Shown in pieces: positions 39,816 through 48,560 of a stretch of DNA of 50,123 nucleotides; within the stretch, counting starts at the first letter, position 1, and each line of letters opens with the position of its first letter. Source of the stretch: Bacteroidota bacterium (GTDB lineage: Bacteria; Bacteroidota; Bacteroidia; Bacteroidales; DTGW01). A program made the translations under genes and the position numbers. Where the stretch lies: NCBI GenBank assembly GCA_029550865.1, contig JAKPGM010000004.1, forward strand, positions 1-50,123. Reading direction: 5' to 3'. A model generated the notes under the pieces. It was not told the DNA's origin. It saw only the letters and a list, made by a program, of their open reading frames with translations, and made no database searches.

Positions 39816-40427
39816 GTGAAAGCAGCTTACTCGATAAGTAAATTGGTTTACCCTGCAGCAATTCGAAGATTCGAAAAACAAAAGAACACAGTCTTCTTCA
39901 CTTTTGACGACGGACCCGACCCCCAGGTGACACCGCAGATATTATACTTGCTTAACCGATTCGGCGCAAAGGCTACTTTCTTTTGTCTGGGACAGAATAT
40001 TGAGAAATATCCCACCCTTTTTAACGAAATCCTCTCGCAAGGACACTCCGTTGGCAATCACGGTTATACTCACCTCGACGGTTTCAAATGTACCAACGAT
40101 GAATTTTTGAAAAATGCTGAAAAAGGATTTTTCTTGAGCCGATCGCGATTGTTTCGTCCCCCTTATGGACGCATGAAACCCATTCAATATCAATGGGCGA
40201 AAAGAAGGTTTAAAATCGTTTTATGGGATATCATGTCCGAAGATTACGACGAAGAAAAATCGGCCAATGAAATCATTGACAACGTAATTTCAAATATCAC
40301 CCATGGTTCAATAGTCGTTTTCCACGACAGCAAACAAGCTCAGAAAAATTTATTTGAAGTGCTGCCCGTACTTTTGCATCGGTTATCACACCTGGTGTTT
40401 GAAAAAATACCAATGGACATACAATAA
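39816..40427 (+). CDS. polysaccharide deacetylase (NodB domain)
   Basis: 203 residues from the GTG at 39816, chosen because a -7 box ends at 39803. All NodB motifs are visible: FTFDDGPDPQVTP (catalytic and metal Asp), HSVGNHGYTHLD (metal-binding His residues), and FRPPYGR. The segments WDIMSEDYD and GSIVVFHDSKQA complete the family pattern. No signal peptide is obvious: the N-terminus KAAYSISKLVYPAAIRRF is amphipathic. It likely removes N- or O-acetyl groups from a cell-wall or lipid-linked glycan. It is not obviously co-transcribed with its neighbours. Confidence 0.92.
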   Translation: MKAAYSISKLVYPAAIRRFEKQKNTVFFTFDDGPDPQVTPQILYLLNRFGAKATFFCLGQNIEKYPTLFNEILSQGHSVGNHGYTHLDGFKCTNDEFLKNAEKGFFLSRSRLFRPPYGRMKPIQYQWAKRRFKIVLWDIMSEDYDEEKSANEIIDNVISNITHGSIVVFHDSKQAQKNLFEVLPVLLHRLSHLVFEKIPMDIQ

Positions 40428-40487
40428 TTAAGCTGTTATTTTTTTGTTAATTAACAAGATTTAAAGGTCTTAAATTATTTTTTTATA

Positions 40488-40495
40488 TAATTTTG
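40488..40495 (+). promoter_or_regulatory. -7 promoter box TAATTTTG of the small secreted protein gene
   Basis: Exact TAnnTTTG match ending 26 bases before the ATG at 40522. The TTG at 40498 that opens the longest frame is too close to the box to be translated in full. No -33 element was seen. Confidence 0.55.
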
Positions 40496-40521
40496 ACTTG
40501 AACAATAAAAAAAGAAATGCT

Positions 40522-40698
40522 ATGAAAAAACTGGGAATATTTTTAAGCGCTGCAGCTTTTGTGTTGGCTTTGTCTGTTTCGGCCTATGCCGGCGAAGGTA
40601 AGGACAAAACCAAATGCGAAACCAAATCGGAATGCTGCAAAAAAGACAAAAGTGACAGCAAATCTGCTGAAACTAAAAAAGAACAACCCGCTAAGTAA
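40522..40698 (+). CDS. small Cys/Lys-rich secreted protein
   Basis: 58 residues from the ATG at 40522. A signal peptide (MKKLGIFLSAAAFVLALSVSAYAG) leaves a mature part of about 34 residues that is almost wholly charged and holds three Cys residues (KCETKSECCKKDKS), followed by a Lys/Glu/Ser tail. It is flanked by its own -7 box and a strong terminator, so it is a stand-alone, probably well-expressed transcript. Metal binding or redox activity is possible given the C-x6-CC arrangement, but this is only inference. Confidence 0.7.
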   Translation: MKKLGIFLSAAAFVLALSVSAYAGEGKDKTKCETKSECCKKDKSDSKSAETKKEQPAK

Positions 40699-40713
40699 AA
40701 TGGCAAGCTAAAG

Positions 40714-40745
40714 AAAAAGTGCTCGCTTCGGTGAGCACTTTTTTT
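40714..40745 (+). terminator. terminator of the small secreted protein gene
   Basis: An 11-bp stem AAAAAGTGCTC / GAGCACTTTTT with an 8-base loop and a T tract, 15 bases after the stop codon. Confidence 0.92.
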
Positions 40746-40815
40746 ATTATTCAAATTAACCTTCAATGAGGAAAGACACTTTGTCGAATCGAAAAAAATA
40801 ATACTACCCAACCAA

Positions 40816-41496
40816 TTATTTTAACTGCACAAGTCCCCCCGAGGAAGTTTTTACATGGTTAGCTGGTTTTCCCTCAATGGAGACAAATGCACCAGAGCTC
40901 ACGTTACCTAAAATCTCCTCAGTTACACTCATATTGATACGACAACCGCTTGAAGCGTCCACCTCAACTGTATTGCATGAAAAATCATTTCCTTTTAAAA
41001 ATGCCCCTGAACCTGCCTTAATTTTAGCAACCTCGGCAGAACCTTCCATACTCATCATGGCACCCGACGACAGCTTCCCTTCAAAAAGCTTGCACCTGGC
41101 GTTCAACGAAATATTTGCTCCAGAAGATACCTCACAACTTAGATAATCAGACCTTAAATCGTTTACTGTTTTTATCGATGCCCCACCCGAGGCATAAAAC
41201 CTTTCGAGATAGCTCGCATGCACAATAATATGGGGATTACTACTATGCTTACCAAACATTTTCTTGCGTATTTTAAGCACCCCATTGGTTACCTTCAACT
41301 CAATATCGTCAAACTGATCGTTATCGGATTCCAGTATCACCTTCTCAACCGAATCCAGATAAATCGTTACCTTCAACCCATTACTAACATCTATTCCCTT
41401 AAAGTTTTTCAAAGTAAAAGTTTTGGTACCTGCATAGGATATACACGAAAATCCTATGAAAAAACTTATCAAGAACAATTTCACAACAGTTTTCAT
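40816..41496 (-). CDS. DUF2807 (head GIN domain) secreted protein
   Basis: 226 residues with a signal peptide ending near SYAG (residue 23). The protein follows the DUF2807 pattern: FKGIDVSNGLKVTIYL near the start, then a ladder of short beta repeats with a G-G or S-S-G-A turn (YASGGASIKT, VSSGANISL, LSSGAMMSM, AGSGAFLKG, SSGCRINM, VSSGAFVSI, TSSGGLVQL). The fold is a beta-helix-like or beta-solenoid sheet. The family is sometimes called a putative autotransporter adhesin head domain; its function is not established. It is a single gene divergent from the YD-repeat-like gene. Confidence 0.88.
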   Translation of the reverse strand: MKTVVKLFLISFFIGFSCISYAGTKTFTLKNFKGIDVSNGLKVTIYLDSVEKVILESDNDQFDDIELKVTNGVLKIRKKMFGKHSSNPHIIVHASYLERFYASGGASIKTVNDLRSDYLSCEVSSGANISLNARCKLFEGKLSSGAMMSMEGSAEVAKIKAGSGAFLKGNDFSCNTVEVDASSGCRINMSVTEEILGNVSSGAFVSIEGKPANHVKTSSGGLVQLK

Positions 41497-41799
41497 ATTA
41501 CTTCATTTACAGGTTTTTCATGTGACGGAAAAGTTACCCTAAAAGTTACAACCTATCGATTAGCACACATACCATCCTTATAACATGATAACTTAAAAAT
41601 GCCATAAAACTTTCATGCAAAAGTCTTTTGGCATCATTCACTGGTAGTTCGTAATTTTTTCATAGACCATTGGATGAAGGGTACGCAGGAGGCAAGCCTA
41701 CAAAAGAATTTTTCAGGCACGACGGTTATTGTATCGAGTTAAGAAAAAATATTTAAATTTGTTACCTTAGCGTCGATATTCAAAACGGAAAATGTTGTT
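41497..41799. other. divergent intergenic region between DUF2807 and YD-repeat-like genes
   Basis: Contains the promoter at 41729-41761 for the plus-strand gene. For the minus-strand gene no TAnnTTTG box is visible. No RNA gene or repeat was recognised. Confidence 0.45.
41729..41761 (+). promoter_or_regulatory. promoter of the YD-repeat-like gene
   Basis: TTG at 41729-41731, a 22-base spacer and TAAATTTG at 41754-41761 fit the Bacteroidota promoter pattern, 38 bases before the ATG at 41800. Confidence 0.55.
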
Positions 41800-42789
41800 A
41801 TGGTTTTAAGAATAGCGGGTTTCATACTTGGTCTGATTTTACTTGCTTTAAATCCTACGTATGGGCAAGAAATCGATATTTTTACAAAAGAACGTGTGCA
41901 AAAATTTCGCATTCGTACAGTAACCCTTTTCGAATACGACTATGTAAATGGCAAGCCCGAGGCAAAGGGAATTAAAGCAGAGTTAGACAGCTTTGACACC
42001 CAGGGACAGAAAGTTCTGCAGATAAATTACCGGGAAGACGGCAGCATTATGAGCATCGCCACTTTCAAGTACGATAGCCGTGGCAATAAAATTGAAATAT
42101 TAAAACAAAGCACCGACGATCGTGATAAGAGCCGAATGGTATTAAACTATTCCCTCTCGGTGCGTTACGACAGCAAAGGCAACAAAATGCTCGAGACTGG
42201 CTTTAACGGGGTGGAAGATTTCAAGAATGTATACAATTATAACCGCGAAGGTAAGCTTGCTGAAGTTAATTTTTTCCTCCGCAAGCGTCTCGATGAAAAA
42301 CGAGTGGTGGTAAGCGCCGATGACCAATCAACCAACATGAAAATTCTGGATGGTTTTGGTACGCAAAAATATATGTTACGTTATAGTTACAACAAAGATG
42401 GTAAGGTAATCGAAGAAACCCGCATTGAAAACGATAATACCATTTCGCAACGAATCATTTACAACTATGACAAAAATGGTGTTTTAGTTGGCGAAATTAA
42501 ATACATTAACGAAAAATTGCTCCATAAGATCACATACCAGTATAATGCAAAAGGCTTACTGACCGAAATTTATAAGGAAACCCCAGAAAATAGTCGTTTC
42601 CTTATCAGCAAATATGTTTACGATGAGAACGATCAATTGAAAGAATTTCAATGGCGCGAAGAGGCCAATAAAGAATTTTCGCGCAGCACCTATACCTACG
42701 ATACGAACGGGCTCTGTAAGACCGTTGACAGCTATTATGCTCGTTACAAACGACAAGTTTTAAGCGTGTATGTTTATACTTTCTATTGA
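41800..42789 (+). CDS. secreted protein with YD/RHS-like repeats
   Basis: 329 residues with a signal peptide (MVLRIAGFILGLILLALNPTYGQ). The mature chain is built of ~20-residue repeats ending in Y-x-Y/F-D/N-x-x-G-x (FKYDSRGNK, VRYDSKGNK, YNYNREGKL, YSYNKDGKV, YNYDKNGVL, YQYNAKGLL, YVYDENDQL, YTYDTNGLC). These match the YD repeats of RHS/teneurin proteins, but there is no toxin C-terminus and the chain is short, so it is not a complete RHS effector. Many Bacteroidota encode such short YD proteins with no known role. It has its own promoter and precedes ribF by 47 bases. Confidence 0.78.
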   Translation: MVLRIAGFILGLILLALNPTYGQEIDIFTKERVQKFRIRTVTLFEYDYVNGKPEAKGIKAELDSFDTQGQKVLQINYREDGSIMSIATFKYDSRGNKIEILKQSTDDRDKSRMVLNYSLSVRYDSKGNKMLETGFNGVEDFKNVYNYNREGKLAEVNFFLRKRLDEKRVVVSADDQSTNMKILDGFGTQKYMLRYSYNKDGKVIEETRIENDNTISQRIIYNYDKNGVLVGEIKYINEKLLHKITYQYNAKGLLTEIYKETPENSRFLISKYVYDENDQLKEFQWREEANKEFSRSTYTYDTNGLCKTVDSYYARYKRQVLSVYVYTFY

Positions 42790-42836
42790 TCTTTTGCAAA
42801 CGGAATAGTGGGTTGGACTTCTAAAATTTTAAAATA

Positions 42837-43766
42837 TTGGAAATTTACCGATACAGTGAATTACGGCCAGGTTATTTTCGCAAATCGATTGTTACAATTG
42901 GTATTTTTGACGGTGTCCATCGGGGACATGTAAGCTTACTACGCGAACTTAAAAATATTGCCTTGCGGGAAGCATCAGAAGCAGTGGTGATTACCCTATG
43001 GCCACACCCCAGGATGGTATTATTTCCCGACAAATCTATTAAACTGTTGACCACCCTTGAGGAAAAACTTTCCCTGCTCGAAAAGCAAGGAATTAGTAAA
43101 GTGATATTGATCGACTTCAACGAGCAGTTTGCGCGTATTCCTGCCCGTGATTTTATTAGGCAAGGACTGGTAGGCTTGTTAGATCTTTCCTATCTGGTGC
43201 TGGGGTACGACAATCATTTTGGCCATAATAAAGAAGGACGTATCGATGTGGTAAAACAAGAGGCCAATCAGTTTGGATTCAGGGTAGTACAATTACCCCC
43301 CGTTTTCCATGGGGAAGAAGTAATTAGCTCCACAAACATCCGATTGCACCTTGAGCTTGGTAATATTGAAGCCGCCAAAGAACTTCTGGGGTATCCTTTT
43401 TTCGTAAAAGGGAAAGTGGTTGAAGGCAATCGAATGGGACGTACATTAAATTTTCCAACAGCCAATTTACAGGTCGAACCCTATAAAATGCTCCCCCGCG
43501 TAGGAGTTTATGCGGTATGGGCAAATGTCGACGGCAATACCTATCCGGGAATGATGAATATTGGATTTCGGCCTACCATACAACCCCATCTCAAAGAAAA
43601 AACGCTTGAGGTACACCTGATTAATTTCGAAGGCGACCTCTATGGTAAGGAAATTACCGTTACATTTGTTCAACGCACCCGCGACGAAATTAAATTTCCA
43701 GGCATTACCGAACTCCGACAACAGCTCGAAGAGGACAGGAAGATAATTCTACAAATTTTATCTTAA
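42837..43766 (+). CDS. ribF: bifunctional riboflavin kinase / FAD synthetase
   Basis: 309 residues from a TTG codon. A stop lies 13 bases upstream in frame, and the next ATG is at residue 59 or later, inside the catalytic domain, so TTG is the only workable start. The N-terminal adenylyltransferase domain has VTIGIFDGVHRGH, LWPHPRMVLFPD, and the YDNHFGHNKEG and ISSTNIR motifs. The C-terminal riboflavin kinase domain has VEGNRMGRTLNFPTANL, GVYAVWANVDG, MNIGFRPTIQ and LEVHLINFEGDLYGKEITV. It converts riboflavin to FMN and then to FAD in the cytoplasm. The rare start codon may keep expression low. Confidence 0.95.
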   Translation: MEIYRYSELRPGYFRKSIVTIGIFDGVHRGHVSLLRELKNIALREASEAVVITLWPHPRMVLFPDKSIKLLTTLEEKLSLLEKQGISKVILIDFNEQFARIPARDFIRQGLVGLLDLSYLVLGYDNHFGHNKEGRIDVVKQEANQFGFRVVQLPPVFHGEEVISSTNIRLHLELGNIEAAKELLGYPFFVKGKVVEGNRMGRTLNFPTANLQVEPYKMLPRVGVYAVWANVDGNTYPGMMNIGFRPTIQPHLKEKTLEVHLINFEGDLYGKEITVTFVQRTRDEIKFPGITELRQQLEEDRKIILQILS

Positions 43767-43984
43767 AAATTCCCCAACCACTTATCAGTTTTTATAAATA
43801 TGGGAAACGCTTTTTCCGCCAATTTGTGCCCATGCGGGGTTGAGGATTTCCTGGATGTGTTTTTGAGGATCAGTTTATCCCCCTCAAGATGCCAGCAATG
43901 GCATGTTATCGCAAGAAGCACAATAACACGACTTCGCAATAAATTCCTAATACTTTTAAGTGAACACAGCAGGACTTTTCACGC

Positions 43985-44812
43985 TTATTGCCCAGGATTT
44001 AGTAGTATAATTCTTGATGCATAAGAATATGAGGCCCATATACCATAGCCATTCTCAAGGTTAGTAAATACAGGCACTACATCCTCAGAATAAGCATCAC
44101 CTTCTGTTCTAAGATTTTCCAGCATGCTATTTAAAAAACGAGCCAGTTCATCAGACAAATGATAAACTCGTACCTCAAGTTTATTTACAGATCGATCCTG
44201 CCACACTAAAATTTGTTTACCCTCGATGCGCGACTGTTCTTTAACGGTTATCACCTCATTCCATCCAAAGGTCAATGAATCGTTCGAAACGCACACATCG
44301 TTAACATATTGTAGTATTTTAACGCAATAATGATGGGTTTCTTTGGAGATGTTTTGAAATGCAAATAATACCTCGCCCCCCTCTCCTGTCCAATACGGAT
44401 TGACTATTACCGTATCTATAACGGGAGTAGCTGGAATCTTTACATTTTTTGATTTCAATATTTTTTGGTTGGGGCATTCTATTTCAATATGGAAAAAACT
44501 ATTGTCATTTAGCAATATACCTTCGGGTAAAAAATAATTGTAATCATCTTGCGTGACCAGGGTCAATAAATAGCTGTTATCGGCATACAATTTCACTCTC
44601 AATCCATGCACAGTGTCCCCTACATCTGTGATATTAAAAGGCATACTACGTTGTATTGCCACATGAACGTTATTAATGCTAAAGAGACCATGGACTAGCA
44701 TTTCTTCCCTGTATGGAGGAAACCCCTTAGAGGTAGAGATAATCTGAGTTTCACAGGCCTCTAAAAAATACGCTAAAAAGACAAGGTATGCATGTTTAAA
44801 AATATATCTCAT
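43985..44812 (-). CDS. DUF4249-like lipoprotein, last gene of the surface operon
   Basis: 275 residues with a lipoprotein signal (MRYIFKHAYLVFLAYFLEAC). The overall pattern (EEMLVHGLFSINNVHVAIQR near the start, GLRVKLYADNSYLLTLV, VLFAFQNISKETHHYCVKIL, and a C-terminal YSEDVVPVFTNLENGYGIWA) agrees with DUF4249, though more diverged than the copy at 38890. Its start overlaps the end of the TonB receptor gene by 17 bases, which implies translational coupling. It probably works with that receptor at the outer membrane. Confidence 0.78.
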   Translation of the reverse strand: MRYIFKHAYLVFLAYFLEACETQIISTSKGFPPYREEMLVHGLFSINNVHVAIQRSMPFNITDVGDTVHGLRVKLYADNSYLLTLVTQDDYNYFLPEGILLNDNSFFHIEIECPNQKILKSKNVKIPATPVIDTVIVNPYWTGEGGEVLFAFQNISKETHHYCVKILQYVNDVCVSNDSLTFGWNEVITVKEQSRIEGKQILVWQDRSVNKLEVRVYHLSDELARFLNSMLENLRTEGDAYSEDVVPVFTNLENGYGIWASYSYASRIILLNPGQ

Positions 44813-47147
44813 AGCTTACTGTAGGAATAATACCAAACAAAGAATATATAGTCACTCCATTATCGTTGGCACTTGCATACGCAGGATTTCGTCGATTATA
44901 AGCATTATAAATACTTATCTTCAGATTACGATCAAAGTTGCGTTTCGATTTCCAGGCTCGCATTAACAATAAATCCAGACGATGGTAGGGAGGCAACCTG
45001 TAATTATTGATACTTGAATAAATGTTATAACCCTCGAAAAATTGGTTTCCATAAAATTTACTTTGAGCCACAGAAAGTGGCTGCCCCGTCATGAAAACAA
45101 AGTTTAATGAAACCGACCATAGCCGGTCAATGGGAAATTTGCCTGTTAAGGTTATTACGTGTCGACGATCGTAAATATAGGGATATCGCCGTCCATTATT
45201 TAATTCGGGAAACTGACGATAGGTATATGAAAGCGTGTAGGAAAGAGTACCGACAATATCGCCAACTTCCTTACCAACAAACGCTTCTAAGCCATACGAT
45301 TCTCCTTTACCATTACGGTAATAGGAACCCAAATCGATGATTGCTGTGTTTGTACGAATCGAATAACTTCGATACTCCACCATATTAAACATCTTTTTTG
45401 CGTACGCCTCGAGTCCGTATTCAAAATCATTGAATACCCCAAATAAACCTATTGAACCATGATGGGTCAATAGCGGCGATAACTGCGAATCAACCGTAAA
45501 CCATATTTCCTTTTGCAGATCCAGAAAAGTTCGAGTCACAGAAAATAAAAATTGCTGATTCAAGGAATAGGATATTTTCAGGGAAGACCTATCATTAAGC
45601 ATTCGTTTCACAGAAAGTCTGGGTTGGGTAGAAAAATAGTTTTTACTGGATGTTAAATATTCATCCAGTCGAACCCCTGCATTAATCGACCAATCATTAA
45701 TTTTTATCTCATCCTCTGCAAATATTGCAACCTGATAGGCATGATGGATATGAGAGTTACCAATCAAGGTATCGTATTGTATGCCTCTTTCCCGAGTATG
45801 CTGATAAACTACGTGCGGTTTAAGGGCGTAGTAGCTAACGCTGATGCCCGATTTAATTGTCTGCCTCGACCCAAGGCTAAAATCAGTTATTCCTTGATAG
45901 GCCAGATAATTAATACTCGAATATTCGTTACGATAAAAACTCACAGAATCAGCGGACACCAATTCAAAATCGTCGTTTTCAAAGTCATTTGAATACCTCG
46001 AGAAGTGCATATAATTATTTAAAAAAATCTTTTCGGATAGAACACTTCTACTGCCTATAGATACAAGGTAATTTTTAAGGGCAAATGTGTTGCGGGTGGT
46101 ATAACCAGATGTAGCATATCGTTTTTCCGACTTATTGGTATAATAATCTTGTGCCGTAAATGTGCTAACCCATAGTTTATGTCGTTCGGAAAGCGTATGA
46201 GTAATCTTCATATGCAGGTCAAATGCGTTATAACTTACATAACTGATACCGGTGGGGCTTTGTAAATCCATATTGTAGGTCATTGTATCGAGGTATTTGA
46301 TATAATTGGGCAGATTAATCAGATCATAATAGGTAGTCCGAGCTGAAACAGAAAAAGTTGTTTTTTCCTTTATCAGCGGGCCTTCGGCAGAAAACCCCGA
46401 TACGAGTGTCCCTATTTGCACCTTATATCTTCGTTGATAAGCATCCCCATCTTTCATTTTTATATCAATTACCGAAGAAGCAAAATTTCCAAAACGAGCA
46501 GGGAACCCGGCTTTGTAAAAATCGATATTTTGAATCCCCTCTGTATTGAGGGAAGATACAAGCCCTCCTGCATGATTGTACGAAAATAGGGGCGCCCCAT
46601 CAATCAAAATCAAGTTTTGGTCTCTATTACCGCCGCGTACATACAAATTCGAAAATCCCTCCTTCCCCATCGAAACGCCTGGCAAATAAGTAAGGTTTTT
46701 TATGATATCCGCTTGACCTGCAAACATGGGCATAGTTTTCATCTTTGCAATGGGGATCGTTGTCTTACCCTGCAAAGTTTGTAAATACAGCCTTTCGCGA
46801 TGATATACCCTTACCTCCTCCATCACCCTTGGTTGCAACGAAATAGTTACAAAGCTATCGCTCGTTGCATTCCAGTAGTAAGGCACGTAACCCAGATAGC
46901 TAAATTTTAGCAAACTACCCTTTACACAGGTCATGTTGAAATACCCCGACTCGTTGCTAAATGTATAACTACCCGCAACTGTATCGAGGCAATAAGCATA
47001 CGAAATGGGTTCTCCCGAAGTAGCATCAATGATATATCCGTGTACTCTTACCGTTTGGGCATACTGACACAAGTATATATAGCTAATAATACCTATACAA
47101 ACCAGCCTTTTGATCAATTGGCTATTCATGAGTAGTTCCTTCTTCAT
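44796..47147 (-). CDS. TonB-dependent outer-membrane receptor with regulatory domain
   Basis: 783 residues. A signal peptide ends near CQYAQ (residue ~31; the start may be Met7 at 47129, which reduces the overlap with the previous gene from 26 to 8 bases). Next come a carboxypeptidase-like regulatory domain (VRVHGYIIDATSGEPISYAY; FSYLGYVPYYW), a plug (FAGQADIIKNLTYLPGVSMG; NLYVRGGNRDQNLILIDGAP) and a beta-barrel of about 550 residues (ending in VSYEIYF). The domain order equals that of the broken receptor at 36470. The ligand is unknown. It lies between a beta-barrel gene and a DUF4249 gene, overlapping both. Energy would come from TonB-ExbB-ExbD, not in the window. Confidence 0.92.
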   Translation of the reverse strand: MKKELLMNSQLIKRLVCIGIISYIYLCQYAQTVRVHGYIIDATSGEPISYAYCLDTVAGSYTFSNESGYFNMTCVKGSLLKFSYLGYVPYYWNATSDSFVTISLQPRVMEEVRVYHRERLYLQTLQGKTTIPIAKMKTMPMFAGQADIIKNLTYLPGVSMGKEGFSNLYVRGGNRDQNLILIDGAPLFSYNHAGGLVSSLNTEGIQNIDFYKAGFPARFGNFASSVIDIKMKDGDAYQRRYKVQIGTLVSGFSAEGPLIKEKTTFSVSARTTYYDLINLPNYIKYLDTMTYNMDLQSPTGISYVSYNAFDLHMKITHTLSERHKLWVSTFTAQDYYTNKSEKRYATSGYTTRNTFALKNYLVSIGSRSVLSEKIFLNNYMHFSRYSNDFENDDFELVSADSVSFYRNEYSSINYLAYQGITDFSLGSRQTIKSGISVSYYALKPHVVYQHTRERGIQYDTLIGNSHIHHAYQVAIFAEDEIKINDWSINAGVRLDEYLTSSKNYFSTQPRLSVKRMLNDRSSLKISYSLNQQFLFSVTRTFLDLQKEIWFTVDSQLSPLLTHHGSIGLFGVFNDFEYGLEAYAKKMFNMVEYRSYSIRTNTAIIDLGSYYRNGKGESYGLEAFVGKEVGDIVGTLSYTLSYTYRQFPELNNGRRYPYIYDRRHVITLTGKFPIDRLWSVSLNFVFMTGQPLSVAQSKFYGNQFFEGYNIYSSINNYRLPPYHRLDLLLMRAWKSKRNFDRNLKISIYNAYNRRNPAYASANDNGVTIYSLFGIIPTVSYEIYF

Positions 47148-47760
47148 GCATCTCGCTTTTATGCTGTATGGAAAGGGGGTATTTTAACGCTAGATAGAAC
47201 ATATGTTTATACTCACCTTTAATGGGAGGGTTGGTAGTAAAAAAGCGCTGATAGTGAAACCACTGATAACCCAATTCAACATACTTAAATACTGTCACAT
47301 TAACTCCATAAAACCATGCAGGGTTATTTTTATATTTTAAAGTATAAAAAAACCAATTGTCCAATGGCTCACGATAATCAGTAAGCCAACGCTTTAATAA
47401 GTAGTTGAACTGGTAACCAGCATCGACTCGTATACCCCAGAAAAGATGATATTCTAATGCAAGTGGCATTGAAAAGTATAGCAAATGATGTTTACGATAG
47501 GGCACATCTATATATTCTGTAATCGTAACATTTTGGAGTTCAAGTGCTGTTTTTGCAGATAAATTTTTTATCAATTCATAACGACCCAAAAATCCTCCCT
47601 GAAAATATCTGCCATCATCAAAGGAGTTCCAAATACTCTTATCCCCCACATGGTAATAATAACCTCCCGTACTAAATCGTGCACCAACTTCAAGCTGTCC
47701 ATACCCCTTCATGAATGTCATTAGCAAAATGCCTACAATGATTAACTTTTTTGACAACAT
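47122..47760 (-). CDS. small outer-membrane beta-barrel protein
   Basis: 212 residues with a signal peptide (MLSKKLIIVGILLMTFMKGYGQ). The mature part has alternating strands rich in Tyr, Phe and Trp (GARFSTGGYYYHVG, GGFLGRYELI, LLYFSMPLALEYHLFWGIRV, DAGYQFNYLLKRW, FYGVNVTVFKYVELGYQWFH, KHMFYLALKYPL), as in 8-stranded outer-membrane barrels of the PorT/OmpA-like type. A charged, His-rich tail follows. I do not recognise a named family. It is the second gene of the operon and overlaps the receptor gene. Confidence 0.72.
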   Translation of the reverse strand: MLSKKLIIVGILLMTFMKGYGQLEVGARFSTGGYYYHVGDKSIWNSFDDGRYFQGGFLGRYELIKNLSAKTALELQNVTITEYIDVPYRKHHLLYFSMPLALEYHLFWGIRVDAGYQFNYLLKRWLTDYREPLDNWFFYTLKYKNNPAWFYGVNVTVFKYVELGYQWFHYQRFFTTNPPIKGEYKHMFYLALKYPLSIQHKSEMHEEGTTHE

Positions 47761-47894
47761 ACGACAATCTTTTAGTTGTTAATACTTATCCGAAAAGCTA
47801 TATGCACACACCCAATTACATACAGAATACTTAGATTTTATTTTTAATTGCGACTGTAAATTGAAGTAAGATAACTCTATTTCAGGACAATATA

Positions 47895-48083
47895 TCATTT
47901 CGTTGCTTGGATAAAATTAGCATCACTCATATTTACAAGCCTTTCGCCAATTGCAAAAAACATATCGCCCCGAACATGAAGTACACCGTCGGTTACCCAA
48001 TAAGGAGAAGTGACAGGATTAGTGTCTTCCTCGTGTTTACCACATGAAAAAAGTAAAACAGAGAAGAGAATGTTTTTCATCAC
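47895..48083 (-). CDS. small lipoprotein, first gene of the surface operon
   Basis: 62 residues, with a lipoprotein signal sequence (MKNILFSVLLFSC, where Met2 of the frame may be the true start). The mature part of about 48 residues has no motif I recognise. A -7 box (TATATTTG) lies 24 bases upstream. The next gene starts 134 bases downstream, so co-transcription is likely but not certain. Confidence 0.6.
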   Translation of the reverse strand: MMKNILFSVLLFSCGKHEEDTNPVTSPYWVTDGVLHVRGDMFFAIGERLVNMSDANFIQATK

Positions 48084-48106
48084 ATTTTTGTTTTAAGGCT
48101 TGTAAA

Positions 48107-48114
48107 CAAATATA
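48107..48114 (-). promoter_or_regulatory. -7 promoter box TATATTTG of the surface operon
   Basis: Exact TAnnTTTG match on the minus strand, 23 bases before the ATG of the small lipoprotein gene. A TTG lies 16 bases upstream of it, closer than usual for a -33 element. Confidence 0.5.
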
Positions 48115-48494
48115 AAAATTATACCATTTACAACTGCGTAGTATGACACCTGAGCTAGCAAGTATTACCACCCGTGTACCCCGAAGACCTGGCTTTGCAA
48201 TAGCATCGGCACGATATGCGCATCAAAGCATTTGAAAAGTAAAACGAGAGGTGTGTAAGATAATATCCTACCGTTGAGTAGGATACATGGAATTTATACT
48301 AAATCATATTAAAAAATGTCTAGAAAACAGAGTGCTAAACGGATTTCTTTAAAATCTTCGGATAAAACCCTGTCTGCGGTATAATCAGCATTATGCTACT
48401 TAATCGTGTATTTAATTGCTTCGTTTTATAGCCATTCCTGTATCCTCGCCGGTTTGATAAATCTTTTGTAATTTTACTTCCAACATTGTTTGTT

Positions 48495-48560
48495 TCCATG
48501 GCTGATTAATTTTTTGGTTTGTTAAAATTTAATAATTTCTTTCTCTTAATCAGCCGTGGA
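48495..48560 (+). repeat. 15-base inverted repeat with T tract
   Basis: TCCATGGCTGATTAA (48495-48509) and TTAATCAGCCGTGGA (48546-48560) pair with a single mismatch around a 36-base AT-rich loop. Seven Ts follow. It could be a terminator for plus-strand transcripts or the remnant of a small mobile element; no gene ends just upstream on the plus strand. Confidence 0.7.

Noticed and set aside
41800-42789. RHS toxin of a contact-dependent or T6SS system
   Set aside because: The YD-like repeats are few, there is no RHS core or variable toxin end, and no immunity or secretion gene lies nearby.
43800-44024. 74-residue plus-strand open frame
   Set aside because: It overlaps the end of the DUF4249-like gene, has no family resemblance and no promoter box. 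I regard 43767-43984 as non-coding.
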